Shown here piece by piece: positions 33,116 to 41,475 of a DNA stretch of 61,940 nucleotides. Both the position numbers and the translations under genes were made by a program. The notes below the pieces were generated by a model. That model made no database searches. It was not told the DNA's origin and saw only the letters and a list, made by a program, of their open reading frames with translations. Source of the DNA: CAZEQD01 sp964514305 (GTDB taxonomy: Bacteria; Acidobacteriota; Aminicenantia; Aminicenantales; Aminicenantaceae); the NCBI GenBank assembly GCA_964514305.1, contig CAZEQD010000006.1:1-61940 (forward strand). The letters run 5' to 3'. Position 1 is the first letter of the stretch. Each line of letters begins with the position of its first letter.

Positions 33116-34267
33116 ATGAATTCTGAGAAAAAATTTATGCAATGGATAGAAATAGATAAATCAGCTTTAGTTTCTAATATAAGCCAGTTCCGCCGATTAG
33201 TTGGGGAAAAGACAAAGCTTTTGGCTGTAGTTAAAGCCAATGCTTATGGCCACGGCCTTGGCCTAGTCTCCCAAATTGCTTTGGAAGCTGGAGTAGATTG
33301 GCTAGGGGTTAATTCTGTCGAAGAAGGAGTTTTTCTTCGTCGGCAAGAAGTGAAGTGTCCGATATTAATTCTTGGCTACACCCCTTTAAATAAATTACAT
33401 GAGGCAGTCTCAAATCAACTTCATTTAACTGTCTATAATTTTGAAACCTTAGATAAATTAGCTCGTGTTTGCCAGAATCTTCAGCAAAAAGCTTATCTTA
33501 ACCTCAAAATAGAAACAGGCACCTATCGTCAGGGAATTCGGGCAGAAGATTTATTGCCTTTTACGGAAAAAGCCAACAGGTATCCTCAGCTAGTTTTAGA
33601 AGGCATCTCCTCTCATTTCGCCAATATAGAAGACACCACTGATCATTCTTATGCTCAGCAGCAGCTTGAGAATTTCCGTAGCATTCTTAATTTTCTTGAA
33701 AGACATAAAGTTAATATTCCTCTAAAACATATGTCCTGTACAGCTGCTGCTATCCTCTTTCCTGAAACATATTTTAAATTAGTTAGGATTGGAATAGGAA
33801 TGTATGGCTTATGGCCTTCCAGAGAAACTTATCTTTCTAGCCTTCTTAAACACAAGAATTTGCTCAAACTCAAACCAGTCCTATCTTGGAAAGCAAGAGT
33901 GGCCCAAATAAAAAAAGTGCCTAAAGATTCTTTCATTGGCTATGGCTGCACTTACCGAACTAATCGCCTTACCGAATTGGCTGTCCTTCCGGTTGGTTAT
34001 TATGATGGCTACAGACGCCATCTTTCTAATTCAGGTTATGTTTTAATTAAGGGCCAGAGGGCGCCTGTTAGAGGTAGAGTAGCCATGAATTTTATAATTG
34101 TCGATATCACAGATATTGCAGGAGTTAGGCTTGAAGAAGAGGCCGTCCTTATTGGTCAATCTGGTCAAGAAACTATTACAGCAGACTATCTGGCATCATT
34201 AATGGGCACCATTAATTATGAAGTTGTAACCTCCATTGGGGCTCATCTTCCCCGATTAGTGGTTTAA
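33116..34267 (+). CDS. alr: Alanine racemase
   Basis: This 383-residue protein has the PLP-binding KANAYGHG with Lys40, the substrate-binding region RQGI, and the C-terminal YGCTYR loop carrying the catalytic Tyr. Length is normal. It interconverts L- and D-alanine for peptidoglycan. The ATG lies 26 nt after the purA stop, with no strong Shine-Dalgarno sequence. A G-rich stretch follows the gene. Confidence 0.95.
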   Translation: MNSEKKFMQWIEIDKSALVSNISQFRRLVGEKTKLLAVVKANAYGHGLGLVSQIALEAGVDWLGVNSVEEGVFLRRQEVKCPILILGYTPLNKLHEAVSNQLHLTVYNFETLDKLARVCQNLQQKAYLNLKIETGTYRQGIRAEDLLPFTEKANRYPQLVLEGISSHFANIEDTTDHSYAQQQLENFRSILNFLERHKVNIPLKHMSCTAAAILFPETYFKLVRIGIGMYGLWPSRETYLSSLLKHKNLLKLKPVLSWKARVAQIKKVPKDSFIGYGCTYRTNRLTELAVLPVGYYDGYRRHLSNSGYVLIKGQRAPVRGRVAMNFIIVDITDIAGVRLEEEAVLIGQSGQETITADYLASLMGTINYEVVTSIGAHLPRLVV

Positions 34268-34483
34268 ATTTTAAAATTTTGATGTCAGCTACAGAAATTC
34301 TTAGGAAATAATTTTCTTCCCTTCAGGGGCCATAACAGGGGACGGGAGTTTGGCCAGGATGGGGGGGGAATTGCCTTCCTAAATTAAAAATTGCGAACAA
34401 AATTGTACACTAGCGAAAAAATGATGGATGAATTTGAATGATTTGTTAATAGTGATATACTTTTTTTTAAGGAAGAGATTGTG

Positions 34484-34708
34484 ATGATAGAAAGACTTGA
34501 ACAGGCCTTAGCTAAAATCGGCAATGCTATAGTAGCTGATGGAGGAAATGTTGAACTGGTGAAAGTCAAAGACGGAATGGTCAAGGTCAGATTGATTGGA
34601 GCTTGCGTTGGTTGCCCCATGTCTCAACTTACCTTGAAAATGGGCATTGAAAGGCATCTCAAAAAAGGGAGAAGTAATAAAAGTGTGCCTAAAAAAATAA
34701 AGGATTAA
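34484..34708 (+). CDS. NifU C-terminal-domain protein (Fe-S scaffold)
   Basis: This ~74-residue protein contains VADGGNVELVKVKDGMVKVRL and GACVGCPMSQLTLKMGIE, the NifU C-terminal fold with the cluster-binding CxxC. Such short Nfu-type proteins carry a labile [4Fe-4S] cluster to client enzymes. The neighbouring nadA product is a [4Fe-4S] enzyme and a possible client. Two adjacent ATGs (34481 and 34484) are possible starts; a GGAAGAGA-type site lies just before. Confidence 0.88.
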   Translation: MIERLEQALAKIGNAIVADGGNVELVKVKDGMVKVRLIGACVGCPMSQLTLKMGIERHLKKGRSNKSVPKKIKD

Positions 34709-34717
34709 ATAGGTTCG

Positions 34718-34868
34718 ATGCTACTGATTACGTCAAAAAAACAAGGAGAGAAACAAGAAATACTTTATCTTGAAGGGAAAATTTGCTAGGAATGAGCTAA
34801 TGAACTTCAAACAGAAATTGAAAAAAGACTCAAAAAATGCTCAATCCAGAATGATGAGGTTAAATTAA
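34718..34868 (+). pseudogene. STAS-like domain relic broken by two in-frame stops
   Basis: From ATG 34718 the frame reads MLLITSKKQGEKQEILYLEGKIC, then TAG, Glu, TGA, then ANELQTEIEKRLKKC, all in one frame that runs on into nadA. The pattern 'MLxIT...LxLEGK(I/L)xGxWxxEL' resembles short STAS-domain proteins. The two stops sit where that pattern has Gly and Trp, consistent with decay (for example TGG to TGA). The assignment is tentative. Confidence 0.45.
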
Positions 34869-34876
34869 GGAGAATT

Positions 34877-35782
34877 ATGAATAAAAATGAATTAAAAGCT
34901 TCGGTTAAAGAATGGAAACGGAAGAGAGGGGCTATTATTCTTGCTCATAATTACCAGAGAGGGGAAGTTCAAGATGTGGCCGATTTTATCGGAGATTCCC
35001 TGGGACTTAGCCAAAAAGCTGCTCAGGTTAAAGAAGATGTAATAGTTTTTTGTGGGGTTCGCTTTATGGCTGAAACAGCGGCTATTTTGGCTCCCGAAAA
35101 AACTATCTTAATTCCTGATCCCCTGGCTGGTTGCCCTCTGGCCGCTATGGCTTCAGCGGAAGAATTGAAAGCCTGGAAAAAGAGACATCCAGGAGTTAAA
35201 GTTGTCTGTTATGTTAACACTACTGCTGAAGTCAAAGCAGAATGTGACATCTGTTGCACCTCTTCCAATGCAATTTGGGTAGTTAATTCTTTAGCTACAA
35301 ATGAAGTGCTTTTTGTTCCGGATAAAAATTTGGCTGCTTATGTGGCTGGCCATACTGAAAAAAAAATAATTGGCTGGGACGGCTATTGTTATGTTCATAA
35401 CAACATTTTAGCCAAAGATATGAGGGAGAAAAAAAGACTTTATCCTCAAGCAGAGATCTGGGTTCATCCTGAATGCCGCCCGGAAGTGATTGAGATGGCT
35501 GATAAAGTTTTATCTACTGGTCAGATGGTGGCTGAAACCAGGAAAACTGACAAGAAAGAGATTATTATTGGTACCGAATTAGGTATTATTTATAGATTAA
35601 AAAAAGAAAATCCCTCAAAGAATTTTTATCCGGTTCTCAATTCAGCTTATTGTTATGATATGAAAAAAATAACTTTAGTGAAGGTTTTGAAATCACTTGA
35701 AGAGATGAAATTCAAAATAGAAGTTCCCTTGGATATTAGTCTTAAAGCCAGGGGAGCCATCGAAAAAATGATAAGCTTATAA
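34877..35782 (+). CDS. nadA: Quinolinate synthase A
   Basis: This 301-residue protein has ILAHNYQRGEVQDVADFIGDSLGLS at the N-terminus. The three cluster-ligand cysteines are in FCGVRFMAETA, AECDICCTSSNA and HPECRPEV. It condenses iminoaspartate with dihydroxyacetone phosphate to quinolinate using a [4Fe-4S] cluster. nadB and nadC are not in the window. An AAGGAGAA site precedes the ATG. pncB, for the salvage route, lies 6 kb downstream. Confidence 0.97.
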   Translation: MNKNELKASVKEWKRKRGAIILAHNYQRGEVQDVADFIGDSLGLSQKAAQVKEDVIVFCGVRFMAETAAILAPEKTILIPDPLAGCPLAAMASAEELKAWKKRHPGVKVVCYVNTTAEVKAECDICCTSSNAIWVVNSLATNEVLFVPDKNLAAYVAGHTEKKIIGWDGYCYVHNNILAKDMREKKRLYPQAEIWVHPECRPEVIEMADKVLSTGQMVAETRKTDKKEIIIGTELGIIYRLKKENPSKNFYPVLNSAYCYDMKKITLVKVLKSLEEMKFKIEVPLDISLKARGAIEKMISL

Positions 35783-35787
35783 AGGAG

Positions 35788-36266
35788 TTGAACATAAAAA
35801 ATATAACAGAAGAAAACTTAAAGAGCGCTTTTGCCGAGCAGGTTCATGCTGCCAATCATCTCAGAACCCTAGCCTGCGAAAAAATAGAATTCCTCATTTT
35901 TGAAGAGAAGAAAAATCGTCAACTTTTAGAAGAGTTGTTTTCTCAGAAATTTCCTGATCAGAAAGTCACTTTACCTAAAAAATAATTTTTTAAAGATTTC
36001 CAATTAGAGAGGGACAAAAAATCTACCATCATAAAGCTTTTTAAAATCGCTATCCAAGCTGAAAAGTCTGTCCTAGATTTCTACCTCCAAGCAGAAAAAA
36101 AGCAGTTAAAGAGAATAAGCAGAATTTATTTAAGTATTTAGCCCGAGTAGAAAAAAGTCATTATTTTATGATAAAATAATAAACAAAATTGCTGGAGACA
36201 TTTCCTGAATACTATAATGTTAAAGGTTTTCACTGGGCTCAAGATATGATGCATATGGGACCCTAG
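35788..36266 (+). pseudogene. Ferritin-like/rubrerythrin-type protein, frameshifted relic
   Basis: From TTG 35788 (AAGGAG before it) the frame reads ITEENLKSAFAEQVHAANHL, the start of a rubrerythrin-like domain, and stops at 35985. A second frame resumes with IKLFKIAIQAEKSVLDFYLQAEKK, a third with FKYLARVEKSHYFMIK, and then LLETFPEYYNVKGFHWAQDMMHMGP to TAG 36264-36266. The pieces are collinear with one ~155-residue ferritin-like domain and need at least two frameshifts. Such proteins handle peroxide or iron. It lies just after nadA. Sequencing error is possible but would need several indels. Confidence 0.7.
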
Positions 36267-36389
36267 AGGTTGAGGCCTAGGACAAGGCATCAAGACTGAA
36301 ATTTTTGAAAACAACATTCTGGCCAGAAAATAAGAGTTTCCTTCTGGCGGATGAAAGTAATTTTATTTATATATTAATTGAGGGAAGGA

Positions 36390-37505
36390 ATGAAACATTC
36401 CTGGCGGATTGGTAAAATTTTTGGCATTGATATTTATATCGATTCCAGCTGGATTGTAATTTTTGTTTTATTTAGCTGGGTATTAGCTGGTAATTATTTC
36501 CCTCATAAATATACCACCTGGTCACCTAGCCTTTATTGGCTGGTGGGCATTGCTACCAGTCTGCTTATTTTTGTTTCGGTTTTGATCCATGAACTAGCTC
36601 ATTCTTTAGTAGCTATTACTCAGGGCGAAAAGGTAAGAAACATAACTCTTTTTATATTGGGAGGAGTGGCTCAAATTAGCGAAGAACCAAAAAGCCCAAT
36701 GAAAGAATTTTTTATGGCTTTAGTAGGCCCCTTAGCCAGCTTAGTAATCGGGATTATTTTTTTTGTTTTAGCTGTTTTGAGCAGAGGATTAAATGTTCAA
36801 GTTAGTGCTTCAGCCTCGTATCTGGGTCTTATCAATGTTGCCTTAGCCGTTTTTAACCTCATGCCCGGCTTTCCTATGGATGGAGGTCGGATTCTTAGGA
36901 GTATAATCTGGCAGCTTAGCGGTAATCTTAATAAGGCTACTAAGATAGCTTCTAAAACTGGTCAAGGATTTGCCTTTTTCTTGATATTTATTGGCATCTT
37001 CCAAATTTTTAGAGGGAGTCTTTCAGGATTGTGGCTTATCTTTATCGGCTGGTTTCTTCACAGCGCTGCTGTTAGAGGCTATCACCGAGTTATTATGGAA
37101 TCTATGCTCAAAGGAGTCAGGGCTGAGGATTTAATGAATAAAGATTTTGAAACAGTGAGAAGTGAGATGACAGTTCAGGAGCTGGTTGATGATCACGTAC
37201 TTAAGAAAAAAGAAAGAGTGTTTTTTGTTGAAGACAATAATAATCTCCAAGGAATAGTCTGTTTGGAAGATGTCAAAGCTGTTCCTCGCCAGGAATGGCC
37301 CTTGAAAAAAGTTGAAGAAATAATGACTCCACGGGAAAAACTCCTTTTTGTTTCTCCTGAAGCAGATGGACGCAAAATTTTGAATAGTCTGACAGCCAAA
37401 GATATCCACCAGATTCCAGTTATAGAAGGGGATAAGATTAGGGGCATAATATGTCGAAGTGACGTTCTTCGCTTTATTCAGCTCCGTTCTGAACTGGGAG
37501 CTTAG
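36390..37505 (+). CDS. Site-2 protease (M50) with CBS domains
   Basis: This protein (371 residues from ATG 36390) has the zinc motif HELAH (67-71) in a membrane helix and the second motif NLMPGFPMDGGR (156-167) with ligand Asp164. Two C-terminal CBS-like repeats follow (about 240-370, with GIVCLEDVKAV and GIICRSDVL). This is the S2P subgroup with CBS domains, an intramembrane metalloprotease that usually cleaves membrane-bound regulators. I prefer the ATG with AGGG 5 nt upstream over the TTG at 36378. Its 3' end is followed within 11 nt by nrdJ. Confidence 0.9.
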   Translation: MKHSWRIGKIFGIDIYIDSSWIVIFVLFSWVLAGNYFPHKYTTWSPSLYWLVGIATSLLIFVSVLIHELAHSLVAITQGEKVRNITLFILGGVAQISEEPKSPMKEFFMALVGPLASLVIGIIFFVLAVLSRGLNVQVSASASYLGLINVALAVFNLMPGFPMDGGRILRSIIWQLSGNLNKATKIASKTGQGFAFFLIFIGIFQIFRGSLSGLWLIFIGWFLHSAAVRGYHRVIMESMLKGVRAEDLMNKDFETVRSEMTVQELVDDHVLKKKERVFFVEDNNNLQGIVCLEDVKAVPRQEWPLKKVEEIMTPREKLLFVSPEADGRKILNSLTAKDIHQIPVIEGDKIRGIICRSDVLRFIQLRSELGA

Positions 37506-37515
37506 AGGAGATAAA

Positions 37516-39639
37516 ATGGAAGGTTTGCCACCAAAAATTCGCAAAAGAGATAATTCCTTAGTCAATTTTGATCAAGAAAAAATAAAAAAGGCAATTTTCC
37601 GAGCAGCTAATGAAGTGGTAAAAGATAATAAAAAATCCAAACAAATAGCTGATTATGTCGGCAAAAAAGTCTTGGAAAAGGTGACTTCTCTTTTCCAGGA
37701 AAAAATTCCTTCAGTGGAAAATATTCAAGACTTAGTAGAACAAGCCTTAATGGAAACAGGCCACCGTTCTATCGCTCGCAGTTATATCCTCTATAGGGAA
37801 GAACATCAGGATTTAAGACAAGTTAAAGTTATTTTTGGATTAAGAGATGATTTAAAGCTTCCTTTAAACACTCTCCTAGTTTTAAAAAGGCGCTATCTTT
37901 TGAAAGATGACAAGCGTAGCGTTGTGGAATCTCCAAAAGAGCTTTTCATTCGGGTGGCTCGAGTGATCAGTCAGGGAGAATTGAATTTCAAATCTTCTTT
38001 TTCAAGAGAAGAAGTTGAGGAAAAATTTTTCAAGATGATGAGCAATTTAGAATTTTTACCCAATTCTCCTACTTTAATGAATGCAGGAACCTCTTTGGGT
38101 CAACTTTCCGCCTGCTTTGTTCTGCCAGTTGAGGATTCGATGGAAGAAATATTTGAGTCATTGAAAAAGATGGCCATTATTCATCAAACAGGGGGAGGCA
38201 CTGGCTTTGATTTTTCTCATCTCAGACCTAAGGGAGATTTGGTTTTTACCACCAAAGGGGAAGCCTCAGGTCCCGTTTCTTTTATGAGTATTTTTAACCA
38301 CGCCACCGGAATAATTGTCCAGGGAGGAAGAAGAAGAGGGGCTAATATCGGTATTTTACGCTGTGATCATCCAGATATCGTAGAATTTGTAGAGGCTAAA
38401 CTTGAGGAGGAAGCTTTTTCTAATTTTAATCTTTCAGTAGGGGTTACTGATAAATTTATAGATGCGGTTAGAAAAAATGAGTGCTTTGAGCTTATTAATC
38501 CCCGAACCAAAAAAAAGGAAAAATCCATTAAGGCTGCGGCTCTATTTGATCTAATTGTTTATGCTGCTTGGAAATCGGGAGATCCAGGACTTATCTTTTT
38601 GGATGAGATTAACCGCCATAATCCTATTCCTTCTTTAGGTCGAATAGAAGCTACCAATCCCTGTGGAGAAATACCCCTTCTTCCTTATGAAAGTTGTAAC
38701 CTAGCATCCATTAATCTTTCAAAATTTGTGGAAAATGGAAAAATATTATGGGAGGAATTGAAAGATAGAATTTGGTGGGGAGTGCGCTTTTTAGATAATG
38801 TAATTGAAGTCAATAAATATCCGTTTTCCCAGATAAAAGAAATAACTATGGCCAACCGTAAAGTAGGTTTAGGAGTAATGGGCTTTGCTGATATGCTGAT
38901 TAAGCTAGACCTTTCTTATGCCAGCCAAGAAGCTGTCCAAACAGGCTTAAAAGTTATGAAGTTTTTCCATGAACAATCGCTAAAAGCCTCCCAGTTTTTA
39001 GCTCAAGAAAGAGGCGTTTTTGCTAATTATAAAAAATCAATTTATGCTCGTCATAATTTGAGATTGAGAAACGCTACTGTTAATACTGTGGCCCCCACTG
39101 GGTCCATAAGCATAGTAGCTGGCTGCTCCAGCGGCATTGAGCCTCTTTTTGCCTTAAGCTATGTCCGCAATGTTCTCTCTGGAACAAAATTATTTGAAAC
39201 TCATCCTTTATTTGAGCAGGAGCTTCGTCAACGAGGAATATATTCAAGAGAATTGATGGCCAAGGCAGGGAAGTTAGGATCCATCCAGTCCTTAACAGAA
39301 ATACCAGCTGATTTAAGGAATATTTTTATTACTTCTTTTGATGTTTCTCCTGAGCAGCACTTAAAAATACAAGCAGCTTTTCAGAAATACACTGATAATT
39401 CTGTTTCCAAGACAGTCAATTTGCCTTCTGATGCCACCGTTGAAGATGTAAGAAACATTTATTTCCTTGCTTATAAATTGAAATGCAAAGGTATTACCAT
39501 TTATCGCTATGGAACTAAGAAAGATCAGGTCTTATCTTTTGATATACGGGGGAGCGAAGAGAGAAGAGAAGAAGAAAGTTTCATATCAGCCGATTCTGAA
39601 TATTCAGGCGGCTGCCTTTCTGGGATGTGTCCTTTCTAA
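37516..39639 (+). CDS. nrdJ: Adenosylcobalamin-dependent (class II) ribonucleotide reductase
   Basis: From ATG 37516 (AGAGGAG just upstream) this gives 707 residues. It has an N-terminal ATP-cone (KIRKRDNSLVNFDQEKIKKA) and the NrdJ core with SPTLMNAG, QLSACFVLP, TGGGTGFDFSHLRP and NPCGEIPLLPYESCNL (the N-x-C-x-E triad). The C-terminal tail GGCLSGMCPF has the redox cysteines. It reduces ribonucleotides to deoxyribonucleotides using a B12-derived radical, so no NrdB is needed. A longer reading from 37459 overlaps the protease gene and is less likely. I see no cobalamin riboswitch in the short gap. Confidence 0.93.
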   Translation: MEGLPPKIRKRDNSLVNFDQEKIKKAIFRAANEVVKDNKKSKQIADYVGKKVLEKVTSLFQEKIPSVENIQDLVEQALMETGHRSIARSYILYREEHQDLRQVKVIFGLRDDLKLPLNTLLVLKRRYLLKDDKRSVVESPKELFIRVARVISQGELNFKSSFSREEVEEKFFKMMSNLEFLPNSPTLMNAGTSLGQLSACFVLPVEDSMEEIFESLKKMAIIHQTGGGTGFDFSHLRPKGDLVFTTKGEASGPVSFMSIFNHATGIIVQGGRRRGANIGILRCDHPDIVEFVEAKLEEEAFSNFNLSVGVTDKFIDAVRKNECFELINPRTKKKEKSIKAAALFDLIVYAAWKSGDPGLIFLDEINRHNPIPSLGRIEATNPCGEIPLLPYESCNLASINLSKFVENGKILWEELKDRIWWGVRFLDNVIEVNKYPFSQIKEITMANRKVGLGVMGFADMLIKLDLSYASQEAVQTGLKVMKFFHEQSLKASQFLAQERGVFANYKKSIYARHNLRLRNATVNTVAPTGSISIVAGCSSGIEPLFALSYVRNVLSGTKLFETHPLFEQELRQRGIYSRELMAKAGKLGSIQSLTEIPADLRNIFITSFDVSPEQHLKIQAAFQKYTDNSVSKTVNLPSDATVEDVRNIYFLAYKLKCKGITIYRYGTKKDQVLSFDIRGSEERREEESFISADSEYSGGCLSGMCPF

Positions 39640-39654
39640 AGAGGAGAAAAAAAA

Positions 39655-40308
39655 TTGAAAGATGAGAAAAAACGAGCAAAAGAAATAATTAAAATTCTGC
39701 GGCGGCAATATCCTCACAGCCGCACTGCTCTCAAATTTGAAACTCCTCTCCAGATCTTAGTGGCCACTATATTATCAGCTCAGTGTACAGATGAGAAAGT
39801 TAACCAAATTACTCCTTTTCTCTTTCAAAAATATAAAAATGCGGCTGATTTCGCCCGAGCCGATCAAAAAGTTTTAGAGCAAGAAATTAGAGCCACTGGT
39901 TTTTTCCGAAATAAGGCCCGAAGTATTATTATGGCCGCCCGCAAAATAGTAAATGATTATGGAGGCCAGGTTCCGGATAAAATGGCCGAGCTTATCACTC
40001 TCCCTGGTGTAGCCAGGAAAACAGCCAATATCGTTCTTTCCAGTGCTTTTAAAAAAGCTGAGGGCATTGCTGTTGATACTCATGTGAGACGGCTAGCCCA
40101 GAGGTTAGGTTTAAGCCAGGAAAAAGATGCCAATAAAATTGAACAGGATCTGATGAAGATTATTCCTGAAGAGGATTGGCTTGATTTTAATTATATGCTA
40201 GTCAACCACGGCCGCCGCGTCTGTCAAGCCCGAAAACCCAATTGTCCGGAGTGCGTTCTCAAGCACCTTTGTCCTTCAGCTTCCAAGTTTTTTCCGGGAG
40301 TGTCTTAA
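39655..40308 (+). CDS. nth: Endonuclease III
   Basis: This 217-residue protein has the helix-hairpin-helix LPGVARKTANIVLSSAF with the catalytic Lys, AVDTHVRR with the catalytic Asp, and the C-terminal [4Fe-4S] motif CQARKPNCPECVLKHLC (C-x6-C-x2-C-x5-C). It removes oxidised pyrimidines from DNA. The start is a TTG 8 nt after GAGGAG. It lies 15 nt after nrdJ and is probably in the same transcript. Confidence 0.96.
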   Translation: MKDEKKRAKEIIKILRRQYPHSRTALKFETPLQILVATILSAQCTDEKVNQITPFLFQKYKNAADFARADQKVLEQEIRATGFFRNKARSIIMAARKIVNDYGGQVPDKMAELITLPGVARKTANIVLSSAFKKAEGIAVDTHVRRLAQRLGLSQEKDANKIEQDLMKIIPEEDWLDFNYMLVNHGRRVCQARKPNCPECVLKHLCPSASKFFPGVS

Positions 40309-40327
40309 CTGCTAGAGGAGGTTGCAG

Positions 40328-41341
40328 ATGATTAAAGAGGCAATGCTTTATCGGCAACTGTCTGGAGGGAAAGTTGAATGCTATCTCTGCAGCCATTTTT
40401 GCCAAATAGCCGATTCAAAATTTGGCATCTGCGGCGTAAGACAGAATAGAGGGGGTAAACTTTATACTCATGTCTTTGGCGAAGTAATTGCTGCCCATGT
40501 TGACCCTATTGAAAAAAAACCCCTTTACCATTTTCTACCCGGTTCTACTTCTTTTTCCATAGCTACTATCGGCTGTAATTTTCGGTGTCCCTTTTGCCAG
40601 AACTGGCAGATTTCTCAGGCATCAAAAAGAGATGATGAAAGTCCTGGCGGTTATAAGCTAACCCCTGAAGAAATTGTTAGCCAGGCCCAAGCTCACCATT
40701 GTCAAAGTATTTCATATACTTATACTGAGCCTACTATATTTTTTGAGTACGCCTATGAAACTGCCAAATTGGCCAAAGAGGCAGGCTTAGCCAATATTTT
40801 TGTAACCAATGGTTATATGAGCCCTGATGCCCTGGAGACTATTAAGCCTTATCTCGATGCCTGTAATGTTGATCTTAAGTCATTTCAAGAAGAATTCTAT
40901 AAGAAAATCTGTCGAGCTCATCTTAGTCCTGTCCTCGAGTCTATTCGCCTTATGAAGAAGCTGGGTATTTGGGTTGAGGTGACGACTCTGATTGTGCCTG
41001 GTCTTAATGACAGCCCCCAGGAATTAAAACAAATCGCTCATTTTCTAAGCAATATAGACCCAGACATCCCCTGGCATATAAGCCGTTTTCATCCTGACTA
41101 TAAGTACACTGACTCTCAACCTACTCCTCTTGAAACTCTCCGGCAAGCTTATTCGATCGGTAAAAAGGCCGGCCTTCATTATATTTATATCGGTAATGTT
41201 TTAAGAGAATCTGAAGATACAATTTGCCCTAACTGTCATAAAATTCTTATTCAGAGGCAGGGCTACTTTATAGGCAAGAATAAGATTAAAGATTCAAAAT
41301 GTCCGTTTTGTGGAACTCAGATTGCCGGGGTCTTTAAGTGA
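40328..41341 (+). CDS. Radical SAM enzyme of the AmmeMemoRadiSam type (AmrS-like)
   Basis: This protein (337 residues from ATG 40328, with GGAGG 6 nt upstream) has an N-terminal cysteine-rich region (CYLCSHFC and GICGVR) and the radical-SAM motif CNFRCPFC (Cys83, 87 and 90). SYTYTEPTIFFEY follows, then a C-terminal CPNCHKI and CPFCGTQI pair. This matches the AmrS/'PflA-like' family associated with AMMECR1 and Memo proteins. Neither partner is in the window. The substrate is not established for the family. It sits 19 nt after nth, probably co-transcribed. Confidence 0.85.
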   Translation: MIKEAMLYRQLSGGKVECYLCSHFCQIADSKFGICGVRQNRGGKLYTHVFGEVIAAHVDPIEKKPLYHFLPGSTSFSIATIGCNFRCPFCQNWQISQASKRDDESPGGYKLTPEEIVSQAQAHHCQSISYTYTEPTIFFEYAYETAKLAKEAGLANIFVTNGYMSPDALETIKPYLDACNVDLKSFQEEFYKKICRAHLSPVLESIRLMKKLGIWVEVTTLIVPGLNDSPQELKQIAHFLSNIDPDIPWHISRFHPDYKYTDSQPTPLETLRQAYSIGKKAGLHYIYIGNVLRESEDTICPNCHKILIQRQGYFIGKNKIKDSKCPFCGTQIAGVFK

Positions 41342-41475
41342 GATTGTCACTTTCTTGAGGACTTAATCATTTAATTTCAATCCTTATCTCTTATTTGTTA
41401 TTATAAAAAGTCAGAGATTCAAATTAAAAACCATTTTGCTCAATAGATTATCTGAAGAGAGGAGTTTTAGATTAA

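Noticed and set aside
34787..34795. TAG-Glu-TGA in the STAS-like frame as recoding (pyrrolysine or selenocysteine)
   Set aside because: Two different stops two codons apart, no Sec or Pyl element seen, and the flanking sequence looks decayed.
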